From positions 1 through 59,488 of the forward strand of contig JABJBS010000336.1 in NCBI GenBank assembly GCA_018668695.1: DNA of 59,488 nt. Direction: 5' to 3'. Under the pieces are notes generated by a model. That model did no database searches, was not told the origin of the DNA, and saw only the letters and a list, made by a program, of their open reading frames with translations. This DNA is from Deltaproteobacteria bacterium. GTDB lineage: Bacteria > Myxococcota > XYA12-FULL-58-9 > JABJBS01. The position numbers were made by a program, and so were the translations under genes. Below, one piece after another: positions 26,278-35,641 of the stretch; position 1 is the first letter of the stretch; each line of letters starts with the position of its first letter.

Positions 26278-27288
26278 ATGTCGACAAACCTTACATCCAA
26301 CACGAGCGCTTTTAGCGAGACTGAGACCTTAGCGCTTGGTCGTTCGCTCGTTAGAAATCTGGCGATACAAGATTGGATTGCCCTCGTTTTTCATAGCTAC
26401 CTTTGGGTCCGAATCCTGATTGCGCCCGAGAGCGCACAAGCCGAGGAGGGCCGACTTTGGCAGGGCGTTTTGCTCTTGTTCACGTTCATTACGATTTTCT
26501 CAGTGCGAAGCCGTTTACTGCCCCAGGGCTCGATTCGAGCATTGATTTATAGGGTTGGCATGTTTCTAAGCATCGCTGGTTCATATTTTGTTCTCAAGTG
26601 GGTTTTACCGGGACTGGCCCCGGTTCTTCTCGATATTGAATTGATGGAAATAGACATCGCTGTCTTAGGGCAAACGCCTTCAGTGTGGATGGCTCAGTTC
26701 AATACTGTAGCAGTCACCGAGTGGTTGGCTTTTTTCTATTGGAGCTACTTTTTCATTTTGGGTCTTATGACTATCCCGTGGCTGTTTTTAGCCCACGGCA
26801 GAATGCTGGTTGAGCTGATGCTGGGAGCAACCATTGTTTGTTCATTGGGTCACAGCGGTTACACGTTCGTTCCGGGCGTCGGCCCTTATGCAGCCATCGA
26901 GTTTGCTGAGCCGCTGCATGGCGGAGTCTTTTTAGAAATGGTGATGGGTACTGTGGCTTCCGTGGGTGCAGTTTTGGATATCTTTCCATCGCTTCATACA
27001 GCTTACCCTACATTCTTCGCACTCTGGGCTTTTTCAAATCGCAAGCACCGAGTGGTGAAATGGATCTGGCCTGTTCTGGCATTTTTTGCCATCAATATTA
27101 TCGTTTCGACTATGTTCCTTCGCTGGCACTGGGCCATTGATGTGGTGGCTGGATTGATGCTCTCAACATTTGCTTGGCAGTTTGGAAGATTTGCCGCGAA
27201 GTTTGAGATGTCGAAAGGTGTTGGGGACGACACCCGGCAGCCGGTTTGGGAGCGATTGGGCCTTGGTGAATGGGCCACGCGTAAATAA
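26278..27288 (+). CDS. PAP2-superfamily membrane enzyme (Aur1/inositolphosphotransferase-like)
   Basis: The 336-residue polytopic protein carries the catalytic motifs of the PAP2 family in the form used by Aur1/Ipt1-like lipid head-group transferases. PSLHT is at 237-241 and RWHWAID at 282-288, with His240, His284 and Asp288 as the likely catalytic residues. An upstream PGVGPYAA segment (199-206) fits the first motif region. About seven hydrophobic segments are visible. It would transfer or hydrolyse a phospho-head group on a membrane lipid. Phosphatase and transferase activity cannot be told apart here. It is transcribed alone or with ppc 110 bp downstream. Confidence 0.75.
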   Translation: MSTNLTSNTSAFSETETLALGRSLVRNLAIQDWIALVFHSYLWVRILIAPESAQAEEGRLWQGVLLLFTFITIFSVRSRLLPQGSIRALIYRVGMFLSIAGSYFVLKWVLPGLAPVLLDIELMEIDIAVLGQTPSVWMAQFNTVAVTEWLAFFYWSYFFILGLMTIPWLFLAHGRMLVELMLGATIVCSLGHSGYTFVPGVGPYAAIEFAEPLHGGVFLEMVMGTVASVGAVLDIFPSLHTAYPTFFALWAFSNRKHRVVKWIWPVLAFFAINIIVSTMFLRWHWAIDVVAGLMLSTFAWQFGRFAAKFEMSKGVGDDTRQPVWERLGLGEWATRK

Positions 27289-27333
27289 AAAACCTGTATT
27301 TTCCGATTTCCTCGACGAATTCCTCAAAACCAA

Positions 27334-27396
27334 TGATTTCAAGTAGCCTCCAAGTGATGCTATGAAATCAGTTCATATTCACGAGGATTGAAATCA
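27334..27396 (+). promoter_or_regulatory. Three TGAAATCA boxes upstream of ppc
   Basis: An exact 8-mer occurs three times in 63 bp directly before the ppc start: inverted (TGATTTCA) at 27334-27341, direct at 27363-27370 and direct at 27389-27396. The spacings are 29 and 26 bp. The first two form an inverted repeat around the likely promoter (TGATGCTATGAAAT contains an extended -10-like TATGAA). The third overlaps the region between ribosome-binding site and ATG. This looks like an operator set. Confidence 0.45.
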
Positions 27397-27398
27397 CG

Positions 27399-30323
27399 AT
27401 GTCTAGCAGTAGCCTTATGAATGCAAGCAGAAGCTCCGAGACCGAAGCCTTTTACACCGATTTACGTGAAAGCCTTGGTCAATACCGAGTTTTGGCGGGA
27501 AGCAATCCACTTAGTAATCCAATCTCATTATTGGGGCTGGAGATATCTAAAAAGCTTACGACTGAGCAGACTTCCCTATCTGAGTTGAGCGCGGTTATTC
27601 AAAGTTCTTCCAGCGCAGCATTTCTGCGAAGGGCCACGAGACTTGGCGACTACCTTGGGGAGATGAGTATCCACCGCAATACAGCGCGGCTCGAGGAACT
27701 CTTCGGCGGCATTGCCAAAAAGTGCGAGAACTTTGAGGCATTTGAGAAAACGCTCAACCGCGAGTGGCTCGGCGTTGTCATGACCGCCCACCCAACTTTC
27801 GGACTTTCAGATAAGTTGTATGAAGCATTGGCAGGACTTGCGCTGGATAACGCCGAAGGCGGGTCTGAGCTTGATGAGGAAGACCGAAGCGCCCTCCAGG
27901 ATTTGGTTGCCAGTGAAGTTCATGCACCAGACGATCCTGTGAATCTAAGCAAGGAGCATACGCTTTCTCTTGAAGCCATTGGCAATTTACATTGGGCGCT
28001 TCGCCGCGTTTATGGAGTTGCGCTGGATGTGGCGAAGGAGCATTACCCACAAGAGTGGAACGGCCTTTCGCCGCGTTTGATGACCGTAGCAAGCTGGGTT
28101 GGTTATGACCTGGATGGCCGAAGCGACATCCTCTGGCATGACACATTTCGCGCACGTATGAAGGTCGAGCTTGAACAGCTTAGAGTTTACCTGAGTGAAC
28201 TCGCGTCGATTCGAAATATGTTCTCGACAGTTCTTGAAAACAGTCCTGCGGCCACGACAGCCCTTAAACAAATCGAAGAAAAATTAAGAGCGACGGAATA
28301 CGCGGTCGCTTCGGATATCGATGTTCTATCTCGTGATTGTAATGAGAATGAAGCAGTAGAGCACCTGGGCAAGCAATTGGCCCGCAGTCTTGATGTTCGG
28401 CTGACCGATACGTCTTTGTGTGTGGGGCTTCTTAGTGAAGCGATTGATAGTGCCACTGAAGATGACATGGTTCGGGCCTTGTGCATCTTACGCGCAGAGA
28501 TGGCAAACCATGGTTTGGGTATGGCCCACACCCACGTGCGCCTTAACTCTTCGCAGTTGCACAATGCTATTCGCGGTGTTTTGAAAATGGAAGGCTCGCC
28601 GGATGAGCCAGGTAACCGAAGACGCTATCTTAACGAGTTAAGTGCACTCTTTGATGATTTAGAGCCCGTATCGATTAATGTGGGCTCCATTATGGCTGAG
28701 AGAACCAGTGGTAAACGATTGTTTATGATCGTTGCTCAAATGATGCGTTACATCGACTCAACCCATCCTATTCGTTTTCTCATTGCAGAATGCGACACCG
28801 CATTTACAATCTTAACGGCATTGTACTTTGCTCGCCTCTTTGGTGTTGCGGAGCACGTTGATATCTCTCCTCTGTTTGAAACTGAAACCGCGCTCGAACG
28901 CGCAGACTCGGTGATAGAGAAGCTCTTAGATATTCCTCATTATAGAAAATACGTTGAGGAGCGCGGTCGCATCGCAATTCAGACTGGCTTCTCCGATGCA
29001 GGTCGTCACCTGGGCCAGCCGGCTGCCAGTATGGCCATCGAGCGATTGCGAATGAAGATGGCAAGAATGCTTTCACGCCACGGTTTAGACGGTATCGAAC
29101 TTTTAATTTTCGATACTCACGGTGAGTCGATCGGGCGAGGTTCACACCCAGTTAGTTTTTCAGACCGTTTAAATTATACTTCGCCGCAAAAGAGCAGAAA
29201 ACTCATTGAAGAAGCGGGTCTCCTCTTTAAGCAGGAGCTTAGTTTCCAGGGCGGAGATGGGTACCTCTTTTTCAAGAACGAGTCCTTGGCCTTTGCAACG
29301 CTGGCGCGGCTTCTTGAGAACACGCTGGACCCAGAAGAGTCGGATGCAAGTGACGCGTTTTACGATGACACAGACCATTCACTAGATTTCTTTATTACTG
29401 CAAAAGAGTTCAATGAAAACGTCATGGACAATCCCAGTTATGGGACCTTACTTGATGCTTTTGGAACCAACCTTTTGTATAAAACCGGGTCCAGAGTTTC
29501 GCGTCGACAGCATGATGGCGGTGTGAATCGCAGCAATCACCCATCGCAAATTAGAGCTATTCCGCACAATGCGACGCTGCAGCAGTTGGGATTTCTTGCC
29601 AACTCCATCGGTGGTTTGGGCGCAGCGATTTCCAACGATTTGGAACAATTTGTTTCGATGTATGAAAACTCCAGCCGTTGCCGCCGCTTTATGAGCTTGG
29701 TGAGTTACGCCCGAAGTTTAACGAACCCAGATGTTTTGGCGGCTTATATTAGCCTCTTTGATCCAGACCATTGGCTGGCACTGGCAGAGACCGAATCTGA
29801 TCCAACCCGTAAGCGCAGGATGAGACGAGTTGTGAGCCTCTTAGGTGGCGGTGAAACCTATGAAGGTCTTCGGCGCATTTTTAGAATTTTCCGAGAAGAT
29901 TTAATGGATCTCGATGCTGGCTTCGAAGCCATTGGCGGCCGACCGGTTGGGATCACTGAAACAGCTCGCGATGAACTGGATTTACTGCATGGTCTTCGCG
30001 TTGGCTTGATTCAAGAGTTCTTTCTCATGATTGTTCAGGTCCCCCGGTTTAGTTCACAGTCGTCAATGACCATCGGTGAAGTCATGCAAGAGCTTTTACG
30101 GCTTAGTGTATTACCGTCGATGAAAGTCTTAGGCGATGCCTTTCCTACAGATGGTCAACCGATTGAAAGCGGAGCCTATGGAGAGCAAGCCAGTTACGTG
30201 AGTGACGAGGCACAAGGGTACAAAGAAGTTCATCAAGAAATCTTCGAACCGATGACTGAAATGTATGATTTGATGCGCCGGGTGACCACTGCGGTCACCC
30301 ATGTTGTTGGCGCGTTTGGCTAA
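27399..30323 (+). CDS. ppc: Divergent phosphoenolpyruvate carboxylase
   Basis: The 974-residue protein matches PEP carboxylase along its length but with changed signature motifs. It has TAHPTF at 129-134 (canonical TAHPTE, His131 kept), VGYDLDGR at 234-241 (canonical GGDRDGN) and HGESIGRG at 574-581 (canonical HGRGGSxGRG). SQIRAIPHN (Arg719) replaces LRAIPW. The catalytic His and the second Arg of the loop are present, but the first loop Arg is lost with a two-residue deletion. It would carboxylate PEP to oxaloacetate if active. GAGGATTGAAATCACG precedes the ATG. A hairpin sits on its stop codon. Activity is inferred, so the symbol is tentative. Confidence 0.8.
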   Translation: MSSSSLMNASRSSETEAFYTDLRESLGQYRVLAGSNPLSNPISLLGLEISKKLTTEQTSLSELSAVIQSSSSAAFLRRATRLGDYLGEMSIHRNTARLEELFGGIAKKCENFEAFEKTLNREWLGVVMTAHPTFGLSDKLYEALAGLALDNAEGGSELDEEDRSALQDLVASEVHAPDDPVNLSKEHTLSLEAIGNLHWALRRVYGVALDVAKEHYPQEWNGLSPRLMTVASWVGYDLDGRSDILWHDTFRARMKVELEQLRVYLSELASIRNMFSTVLENSPAATTALKQIEEKLRATEYAVASDIDVLSRDCNENEAVEHLGKQLARSLDVRLTDTSLCVGLLSEAIDSATEDDMVRALCILRAEMANHGLGMAHTHVRLNSSQLHNAIRGVLKMEGSPDEPGNRRRYLNELSALFDDLEPVSINVGSIMAERTSGKRLFMIVAQMMRYIDSTHPIRFLIAECDTAFTILTALYFARLFGVAEHVDISPLFETETALERADSVIEKLLDIPHYRKYVEERGRIAIQTGFSDAGRHLGQPAASMAIERLRMKMARMLSRHGLDGIELLIFDTHGESIGRGSHPVSFSDRLNYTSPQKSRKLIEEAGLLFKQELSFQGGDGYLFFKNESLAFATLARLLENTLDPEESDASDAFYDDTDHSLDFFITAKEFNENVMDNPSYGTLLDAFGTNLLYKTGSRVSRRQHDGGVNRSNHPSQIRAIPHNATLQQLGFLANSIGGLGAAISNDLEQFVSMYENSSRCRRFMSLVSYARSLTNPDVLAAYISLFDPDHWLALAETESDPTRKRRMRRVVSLLGGGETYEGLRRIFRIFREDLMDLDAGFEAIGGRPVGITETARDELDLLHGLRVGLIQEFFLMIVQVPRFSSQSSMTIGEVMQELLRLSVLPSMKVLGDAFPTDGQPIESGAYGEQASYVSDEAQGYKEVHQEIFEPMTEMYDLMRRVTTAVTHVVGAFG

Positions 30324-30339
30324 GCCCGAAAGGGCTTAG
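30320..30339. terminator. Hairpin between convergent ppc and lipoprotein genes
   Basis: CTAAGCCC and GGGCTTAG form a perfect 8-bp stem closed by a GAAA tetraloop. The ppc stop codon is inside the 5' arm. There is no clear T-run, so it may work with Rho or as an RNA-stability element for both convergent transcripts. Confidence 0.6.
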
Positions 30340-30357
30340 TTGGAATCTTCAAGCGAC

Positions 30358-31032
30358 TTACTGCTCACATAAAGATAAGCAAGAACCTTCGGCGCCGCCG
30401 GCGCCAAACAAGATGCACTGCTGAGTTGTATCGGTACATGCAGGTTCTGTTTGTGAGCAGCTGTCAGCCTCTACTGGTGCCGCACCGGCTTCATCACCAC
30501 ATGCATAGAGAGTATTACCGTTTTGATCGGTCAGAGGAATTGTGCAGAAGAGGCCTTCTGGGCAGTTACCTTGCGCAGCTTGTGGGCAGTCGCAATTTGC
30601 GAACTGCTCAGGCTCTGCATTACACTGAGCTCGGTTGATGTCATCACAGCTTTGAGTAACGTAGTTGGCTGCAGAAGCTTGGTCCATTTCGCCGCGTGCT
30701 ACGCAGTTTTGAACACAACCGGCAGCATCAAGTTCACCGAGTGCTGGGTCGCATACAAGTTGGCCAAGGCATGAGAGAAGGTATTCGCATACCTGAGTAC
30801 ATTCAGCCGTGATATCGCCGGTTGAAGTGTCTCCGCCCGATGTGTCTCCACCTGAAGTATCGCCACCTGATGTATCGGTGTTGTCTGTGCCTGTTGTATC
30901 GCCGCCGTCAGTGGATCCAGTGTTATCTTCTGCTCCTGTTTGGTCCTTTGGAGTGTCTTCGCCGCCGCAGCCAAAGACTGCCAAGCTAAGGCCAAGAACA
31001 AAAATCATAGTGATCTGTGATAGTGCTTTCAT
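30358..31032 (-). CDS. Cys-rich lipoprotein with TSGGD-repeat linker
   Basis: The 224-residue precursor has a signal peptide and lipobox AVFGC (Cys22). An Asp/Thr/Gly/Ser-rich linker (~24-75) follows, containing repeated TSGGD units. A Cys-rich domain comes next (ECTQVCEYLLSC, GCVQNC, NCDCPQ, CSQTEPAC), ending in LSLCEQ. This plan of lipid anchor, flexible spacer and disulfide-rich head is common in Myxococcota surface proteins. No function is recognised. GGGGA lies before the ATG. It follows the acyl-CoA dehydrogenase gene by 24 bp on the same strand, so it may be carried on that transcript. Confidence 0.75.
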   Translation of the reverse strand: MKALSQITMIFVLGLSLAVFGCGGEDTPKDQTGAEDNTGSTDGGDTTGTDNTDTSGGDTSGGDTSGGDTSTGDITAECTQVCEYLLSCLGQLVCDPALGELDAAGCVQNCVARGEMDQASAANYVTQSCDDINRAQCNAEPEQFANCDCPQAAQGNCPEGLFCTIPLTDQNGNTLYACGDEAGAAPVEADSCSQTEPACTDTTQQCILFGAGGAEGSCLSLCEQ

Positions 31033-31056
31033 AGTAGGTTCCCCGTTTAAAATAAA

Positions 31057-32232
31057 TTAGTCCAACTTGAGAGTACTGCTTAACTCTCTTGTCATGTTTT
31101 TGTGGTGCGCTTCATTGGTACCGCCGCCGATTTCAAGCAGCTTGGCGTCTCTCCAGAGGCGTTCAACGGTATATTCACCGACGTAGCCATATCCGCCCAA
31201 AACTTGAATGGCTCTGTCCGCGACGTTTTTAGCCATCGTTGCGGCGTAGAGTTTAACGCCATCAGAGTCGAGTCGGTTACCAGACGAATCAAGCTTCAGG
31301 TTGGCTGCCGTGCTGTAAACGTAGGCTTTGCCAGCCATGTACTCCGCATAGGATTCTGCAATGTGTCGCTGAATCTGACCAAAGTGTCGCAGCGGCTTAC
31401 CAAATGCATGTCTCTCATTGGCGTAACGATTCATGATCTCAATGCTTCGTCTTGCAATCCCAAGGCTCATGGCTGCGAGCGTGAGTCGCTCGAGCTCAAG
31501 GTTACGCATCATGTGCTTCACAGCTTCACCTTCGCTGCCTACAAGATTTTCTGCAGGAATACGGCAGTCCTCGAATACGAGCTCTGCAGTGGTCGAAGCA
31601 CGCATGCCTAATTTGTCATGGATCTTTTGTCCGAGGCTAAAACCGGGTGTGCCTTTTTCAACGAGGAAAAGTGAAGCGCTTTTACTCGACTCACCGGTTT
31701 TGGCGTATACGAGAAAAATGTCACCGAGTTCGGTATTGCTGATGGCACCGTTGGTGATCCACATTTTGGCACCATTGATTACGTAGCTATCGCCATCTTT
31801 TTTAGCAGAAGTTTGCATTCCGAGAACATCGGTCCCGACCGCTGGTTCGCTCATGCACATGCCGCCGATAAGTTCTCCCGTGGATGCTCCAGGTAAATAC
31901 TTCTGACACTGCGCCTTGTTGCCGTTGTGTGCGAGGTTGTTGGCAAACAACATAGAGTGAGCAAGGTAAGCCAGGGTAAAACCAGGATCTACCGCTGAGA
32001 GTTCCTCGTGCACAATCACAGCCGCGGCTGCATCCATGCCTGATCCACCAAACTCTTCTTGAACGGTGATGCCCAAAAGCCCGAGGCTTCCGAGTTGGCG
32101 AAAGAGCGCAATGTTAAAAGTTTCAGTGCGGTCGTTTTCTGCGGCCTGTGGCTCCACTTCGCGCTCGGCAAATTGACGAACCATTTCACGAAGGGCCTTA
32201 TGCTCAGGCGTTGGGTTATAGATGTTTTCCAT
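31057..32232 (-). CDS. Acyl-CoA dehydrogenase, probable isovaleryl-CoA dehydrogenase
   Basis: This 391-residue FAD enzyme has the ACAD layout, with the flavin/substrate motif MCMSEPAVGTD near 125-135 and a C-terminal LLEIGGGTNEAHH. The usual catalytic Glu position at the C-terminus is Gly, whereas Glu248 in NLELERLTLA aligns with the catalytic Glu254 of isovaleryl-CoA dehydrogenase. That makes oxidation of isovaleryl-CoA to 3-methylcrotonyl-CoA the most likely reaction, the step before the MCC operon 4 kb away. GAGG precedes the ATG. The AHHKNMTREL end departs from the usual R-R/Q-R pattern, so another branched acyl-CoA substrate is possible. Confidence 0.82.
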   Translation of the reverse strand: MENIYNPTPEHKALREMVRQFAEREVEPQAAENDRTETFNIALFRQLGSLGLLGITVQEEFGGSGMDAAAAVIVHEELSAVDPGFTLAYLAHSMLFANNLAHNGNKAQCQKYLPGASTGELIGGMCMSEPAVGTDVLGMQTSAKKDGDSYVINGAKMWITNGAISNTELGDIFLVYAKTGESSKSASLFLVEKGTPGFSLGQKIHDKLGMRASTTAELVFEDCRIPAENLVGSEGEAVKHMMRNLELERLTLAAMSLGIARRSIEIMNRYANERHAFGKPLRHFGQIQRHIAESYAEYMAGKAYVYSTAANLKLDSSGNRLDSDGVKLYAATMAKNVADRAIQVLGGYGYVGEYTVERLWRDAKLLEIGGGTNEAHHKNMTRELSSTLKLD

Positions 32233-32402
32233 GACATACCTCTACTAACGAATTGGGTTGGGCCCTTTACTGGAAAGGCTTCCGACGGGAACTGCCTATA
32301 TATAGGTCGTACAAATGGAGCAAGGGTAGGGTGCCCAATGGAATGATTGAGGTTATGACGCGCTGCGAAAAGACTCAAGGGGGTAGGAGCCCGCTTGGGT
32401 GA

Positions 32403-35402
32403 TCAGGGTTGCTCTTTACGCCACTTTCGTAGGGTTTGCTCTGTGGTGTTCATCATGGAGGCTGCGATTTTCGTCTTGTTACCCAGCCGATCTAACACTT
32501 CTGCTAAAAGTGACCCCTTCCAACCTTCGAGTAAGTTGTCGGCGGTTTGCTCATTGGCTTCAACAAGTTTCTGAAGAACTTGGCTGCGAGATGCCCAGAT
32601 TTCCCGCCGGCCAACATCTTTACTCCCGTGGTTAATTTCCCCGAGCCGCCGACGGTATGTGGACTCAGGAACACCGAGGAGTTTGGCCGCCCTTCGGGTG
32701 ACGCTGCCGGGTTCACGTTTCGATATGTCTGATGAAATGGTCTGGGCGGCTTCTACAAATGAAAGCGTGAGCCAGAGAGCAACCGGAGGAGGCATGGAAG
32801 GAAGCGAGTCAATGCAAGCGGTGACATCTCGGCTGAGCCAGTGTCGCAGCTGCATCGCAGGAGCGATGCCTGAATCGCTCTCTACTGTCTGCGGCGGTTG
32901 AGGTGATTGCTCAGCGGTTGCGGCTTGGGTGATCTGCCGGTTTTCAACCGGTATTGCAGGACTGAGTGGAATGTCGAGTTCTTGAAGCTGCAGTTCGTTT
33001 TCAGTACACAAAATCACAGCCCGCATTACTTTGTTTTGTAGTTCACGGATATTGCCCGGCCAGTTGTAGGAAAGCATGGCAAGCTCTGCTTCATCGCTTA
33101 GCCCATCGATGCGCTTTTGGTATTGAAGGCTGAACTGCTCAATGTAGTAGCGCGTGAGCAATGCGATTTCTTCTCTGCGATCTCGTAGTGGCGGAATCGC
33201 AAATGTTACGACGTTGAGCCGGTAATACAGATCTTGGCGAAATTTACCGCTGGAAACTTCGCGCTCTAAGTCGCGGTTGGTGGCAGCGATGATTCTTACA
33301 TCTACTTGTTGATAGCGGGTGGCACCGACAGGCGAGATGCGGTGGTCTTGAACAAAAGTCAGGAGTCTACCTTGGACCTCAAGTGGCAATTCGCCGATCT
33401 CATCGATGAAAACTGTGCCGCCATTGGCTTCAGCAATACGCCCCATACTAGAGCTTTCAGCGCCCGTATAAGCACCTCGAACGTGGCCGAAGAGTTCATT
33501 CTCAATCAAGTTTGGCGAGATGCTACTGCAGTCAACGGTTACAAAGGGACGGTCGTGGCGGTTGCTTAAGTTGTGAATGGTTTGGGCCAAGATGCCTTTA
33601 CCGGTTCCACTTTCACCGGTGATAAGAATAGTCGCTTCGGTGGTGGCTACCCGCCGAGCGGAGGAGAGTAGCTCCTCCATGGCTGGGCTGTTGTATACGA
33701 GTTTTACTTTGCCAAAAGCTTTTCGAAGTGTATCAAATTCGTCGCGCAATTTTTTGCGCCGCTCTTCTTGGTTACGCTGTTCTTGTTTTGCCAGCAGTGC
33801 TCTATCAAGAGCCATCGCCAGCTGAGTTGAGAGGCCCTGTAAAAATAAGACATCTGTTACATCAAGCCAATGACCCTCGCCGGTATGGGACATGTAGATA
33901 CAGCCGTGGCATTTATCGTCTGCGAGCATGGGAATCGCGATGGCTCTGAACTCAAGGTTGGTTTGAGTATCGTCGATACCTTCTACGCCGCAGCCTAAGA
34001 TCGCTTGAGCCTCGACTGCTCTGTCTACCAATTTAGCTTCTCCAGGAAGGACTTCGTTGGCATTATCGTAATGGCCTTTGGCTATCATTTCAGGGCTGAC
34101 CATACGTTGTATCAGTTTGAGACTTTCGTCTTCCTCTTTACGAAAAATGTAGAGGCTGTGGGCTCGAAAAGTGTGTCGAAGGCTGTCGGCTGAATTACCA
34201 ATGATACTTTCAGGCTCTTGATTGGCGGCGATTGTACGAACGGTATCCCACATCAAAGACATGCGTCTGTAGTCCCGGGTCATATCACCTGTGAGAACGC
34301 TGGTGAGTGGATCGATGGCCTTGGTGCTAACAAGCTGCCCGGGATGCCAAAGTTCAACTTGGTTCATGGAGAGCCGAGCTTTGCCGAGTGCTTGAGCCGC
34401 TTGTTGAATCATCAGTTCGGGTTGTCGCGGATTTTTCGCATTGTACACACTCATGCCGCAGTGAAGCTGAAGGTTCACTTCAACCAGTTCATTCACGCGC
34501 GCTTCAGTTTGTTCAACCAGTCGACTCGCTACAATTAAGGCATTGCTCTCTCCGGTATCCGGAAGAAGAACTGCAAAGACTGCACCGCCAAACCGTGCCA
34601 TGAAATCGGTGCTTCTCAGATTGCCTCGTAAAACATGGGCCATTTTATTGAGAAGGTCATCGGCAACTTCTTGGCCCAGAGCATCATTGATCCGGCCATA
34701 GTCTGTTGGGTTGAGCATCAAGAGTGAGAGGGGAGGCCCGCCAATATTGGCTTCGCGAATAAGTTCGGCCGTCATTTGGTGCAGCTCACTGAGACCAGGG
34801 AGTCCCGTTAGAGAGTCATGCAAAACAGAGCGTACCCGGCTTATGTGCCGGCCCATGGCCCCGCCAAGTGAGAAGAGCCAGTGTAGAGTGAGTTCTTTGG
34901 ACGTGGGCTGCTGGGAGCCCTCAATAAACTGGTCGAGCTTTTCTTGTGAATCGAAGGTCAGTCCAAACCAAGCAGGTGGTTTGATTTGGGTCAGATTGAC
35001 TTGGCGGTGGTCACTGCTACGGCGTTGCCATTTCGTGGCGGGAGGAATGGTGTTGGGATCAAGTTCCGGAAGCCCAAGCGGGCTCTGGCCAAGTAGGAGA
35101 GGAAAAATGAGACCAAATTTTTCATGGCTTCTCACAGGCATGTGTGCGGAGCCAAGCCATCCTTGTAGTCCAGGAGCGATGTCGAGTTGGTCGAAATCTC
35201 CGGTATCAAGCCGGTCTAGATAGGAATAGGCAGTGTCTAACGAATGCAGCTCGGGCAAAGGCTGACCCTCACCGGCGTGCACAAGCAATGTATGACTGCG
35301 AGATGAAGAGGGCGAGGGAACGAAGAGTGTGGCATGCGTGGCTGCTGTTGAGTCTTGAACGCCGTGCAGAAAAAAGCGCAACACATCGTGCGAATGGTCC
35401 AT
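32403..35402 (-). CDS. Sigma-54-dependent activator with degenerate GGDEF and GAF domains
   Basis: The 999-residue protein has several parts. The N-terminus (~1-180) is uncharacterised. A GGDEF-type domain (~195-350) has its active motif degraded to GGAVF (272-276), so cyclase activity is unlikely. A GAF-like domain (~385-535) follows, then an AAA+ activator with Walker A GESGTGKG (596-603), GAYTGA (643-648, the sigma-54-contact loop, canonical GAFTGA) and Walker B VFIDEIGEL (664-672). The C-terminus holds two helix-turn-helix-like segments at ~901-921 and ~965-996. It would activate RpoN promoters after sensing a ligand through GAF, or c-di-GMP or GTP through the degenerate GGDEF. The target genes are unknown. 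Confidence 0.85.
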   Translation of the reverse strand: MDHSHDVLRFFLHGVQDSTAATHATLFVPSPSSSRSHTLLVHAGEGQPLPELHSLDTAYSYLDRLDTGDFDQLDIAPGLQGWLGSAHMPVRSHEKFGLIFPLLLGQSPLGLPELDPNTIPPATKWQRRSSDHRQVNLTQIKPPAWFGLTFDSQEKLDQFIEGSQQPTSKELTLHWLFSLGGAMGRHISRVRSVLHDSLTGLPGLSELHQMTAELIREANIGGPPLSLLMLNPTDYGRINDALGQEVADDLLNKMAHVLRGNLRSTDFMARFGGAVFAVLLPDTGESNALIVASRLVEQTEARVNELVEVNLQLHCGMSVYNAKNPRQPELMIQQAAQALGKARLSMNQVELWHPGQLVSTKAIDPLTSVLTGDMTRDYRRMSLMWDTVRTIAANQEPESIIGNSADSLRHTFRAHSLYIFRKEEDESLKLIQRMVSPEMIAKGHYDNANEVLPGEAKLVDRAVEAQAILGCGVEGIDDTQTNLEFRAIAIPMLADDKCHGCIYMSHTGEGHWLDVTDVLFLQGLSTQLAMALDRALLAKQEQRNQEERRKKLRDEFDTLRKAFGKVKLVYNSPAMEELLSSARRVATTEATILITGESGTGKGILAQTIHNLSNRHDRPFVTVDCSSISPNLIENELFGHVRGAYTGAESSSMGRIAEANGGTVFIDEIGELPLEVQGRLLTFVQDHRISPVGATRYQQVDVRIIAATNRDLEREVSSGKFRQDLYYRLNVVTFAIPPLRDRREEIALLTRYYIEQFSLQYQKRIDGLSDEAELAMLSYNWPGNIRELQNKVMRAVILCTENELQLQELDIPLSPAIPVENRQITQAATAEQSPQPPQTVESDSGIAPAMQLRHWLSRDVTACIDSLPSMPPPVALWLTLSFVEAAQTISSDISKREPGSVTRRAAKLLGVPESTYRRRLGEINHGSKDVGRREIWASRSQVLQKLVEANEQTADNLLEGWKGSLLAEVLDRLGNKTKIAASMMNTTEQTLRKWRKEQP

Positions 35403-35641
35403 TGATTTCCCCCTGAGCTGAATCGATTGAGAATCGAGACCGCCTGAACTGCACCAACAATATTGGCATAGCTTATCCAGAATTACTGTAGTCGAGTTTC
35501 AGATCAATGAAAAAGAGGGCTAAACGAACCAGAATTGTCGTCGGCGGGTGAAAAATGGAGAGCCCTGGTCACTTGGCAAGCTCTATGGTAGCAATGCTCG
35601 ACACAACGCGTCGAGATCAAACCACGGTATCGGAGGATAAG

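Noticed and set aside
30809-31060. Plus-strand frame rich in SPPDVSPPEVS repeats
   Set aside because: It is the antisense reading of the TSGGD linker of the lipoprotein gene, which has a signal peptide, lipobox and ribosome-binding site.
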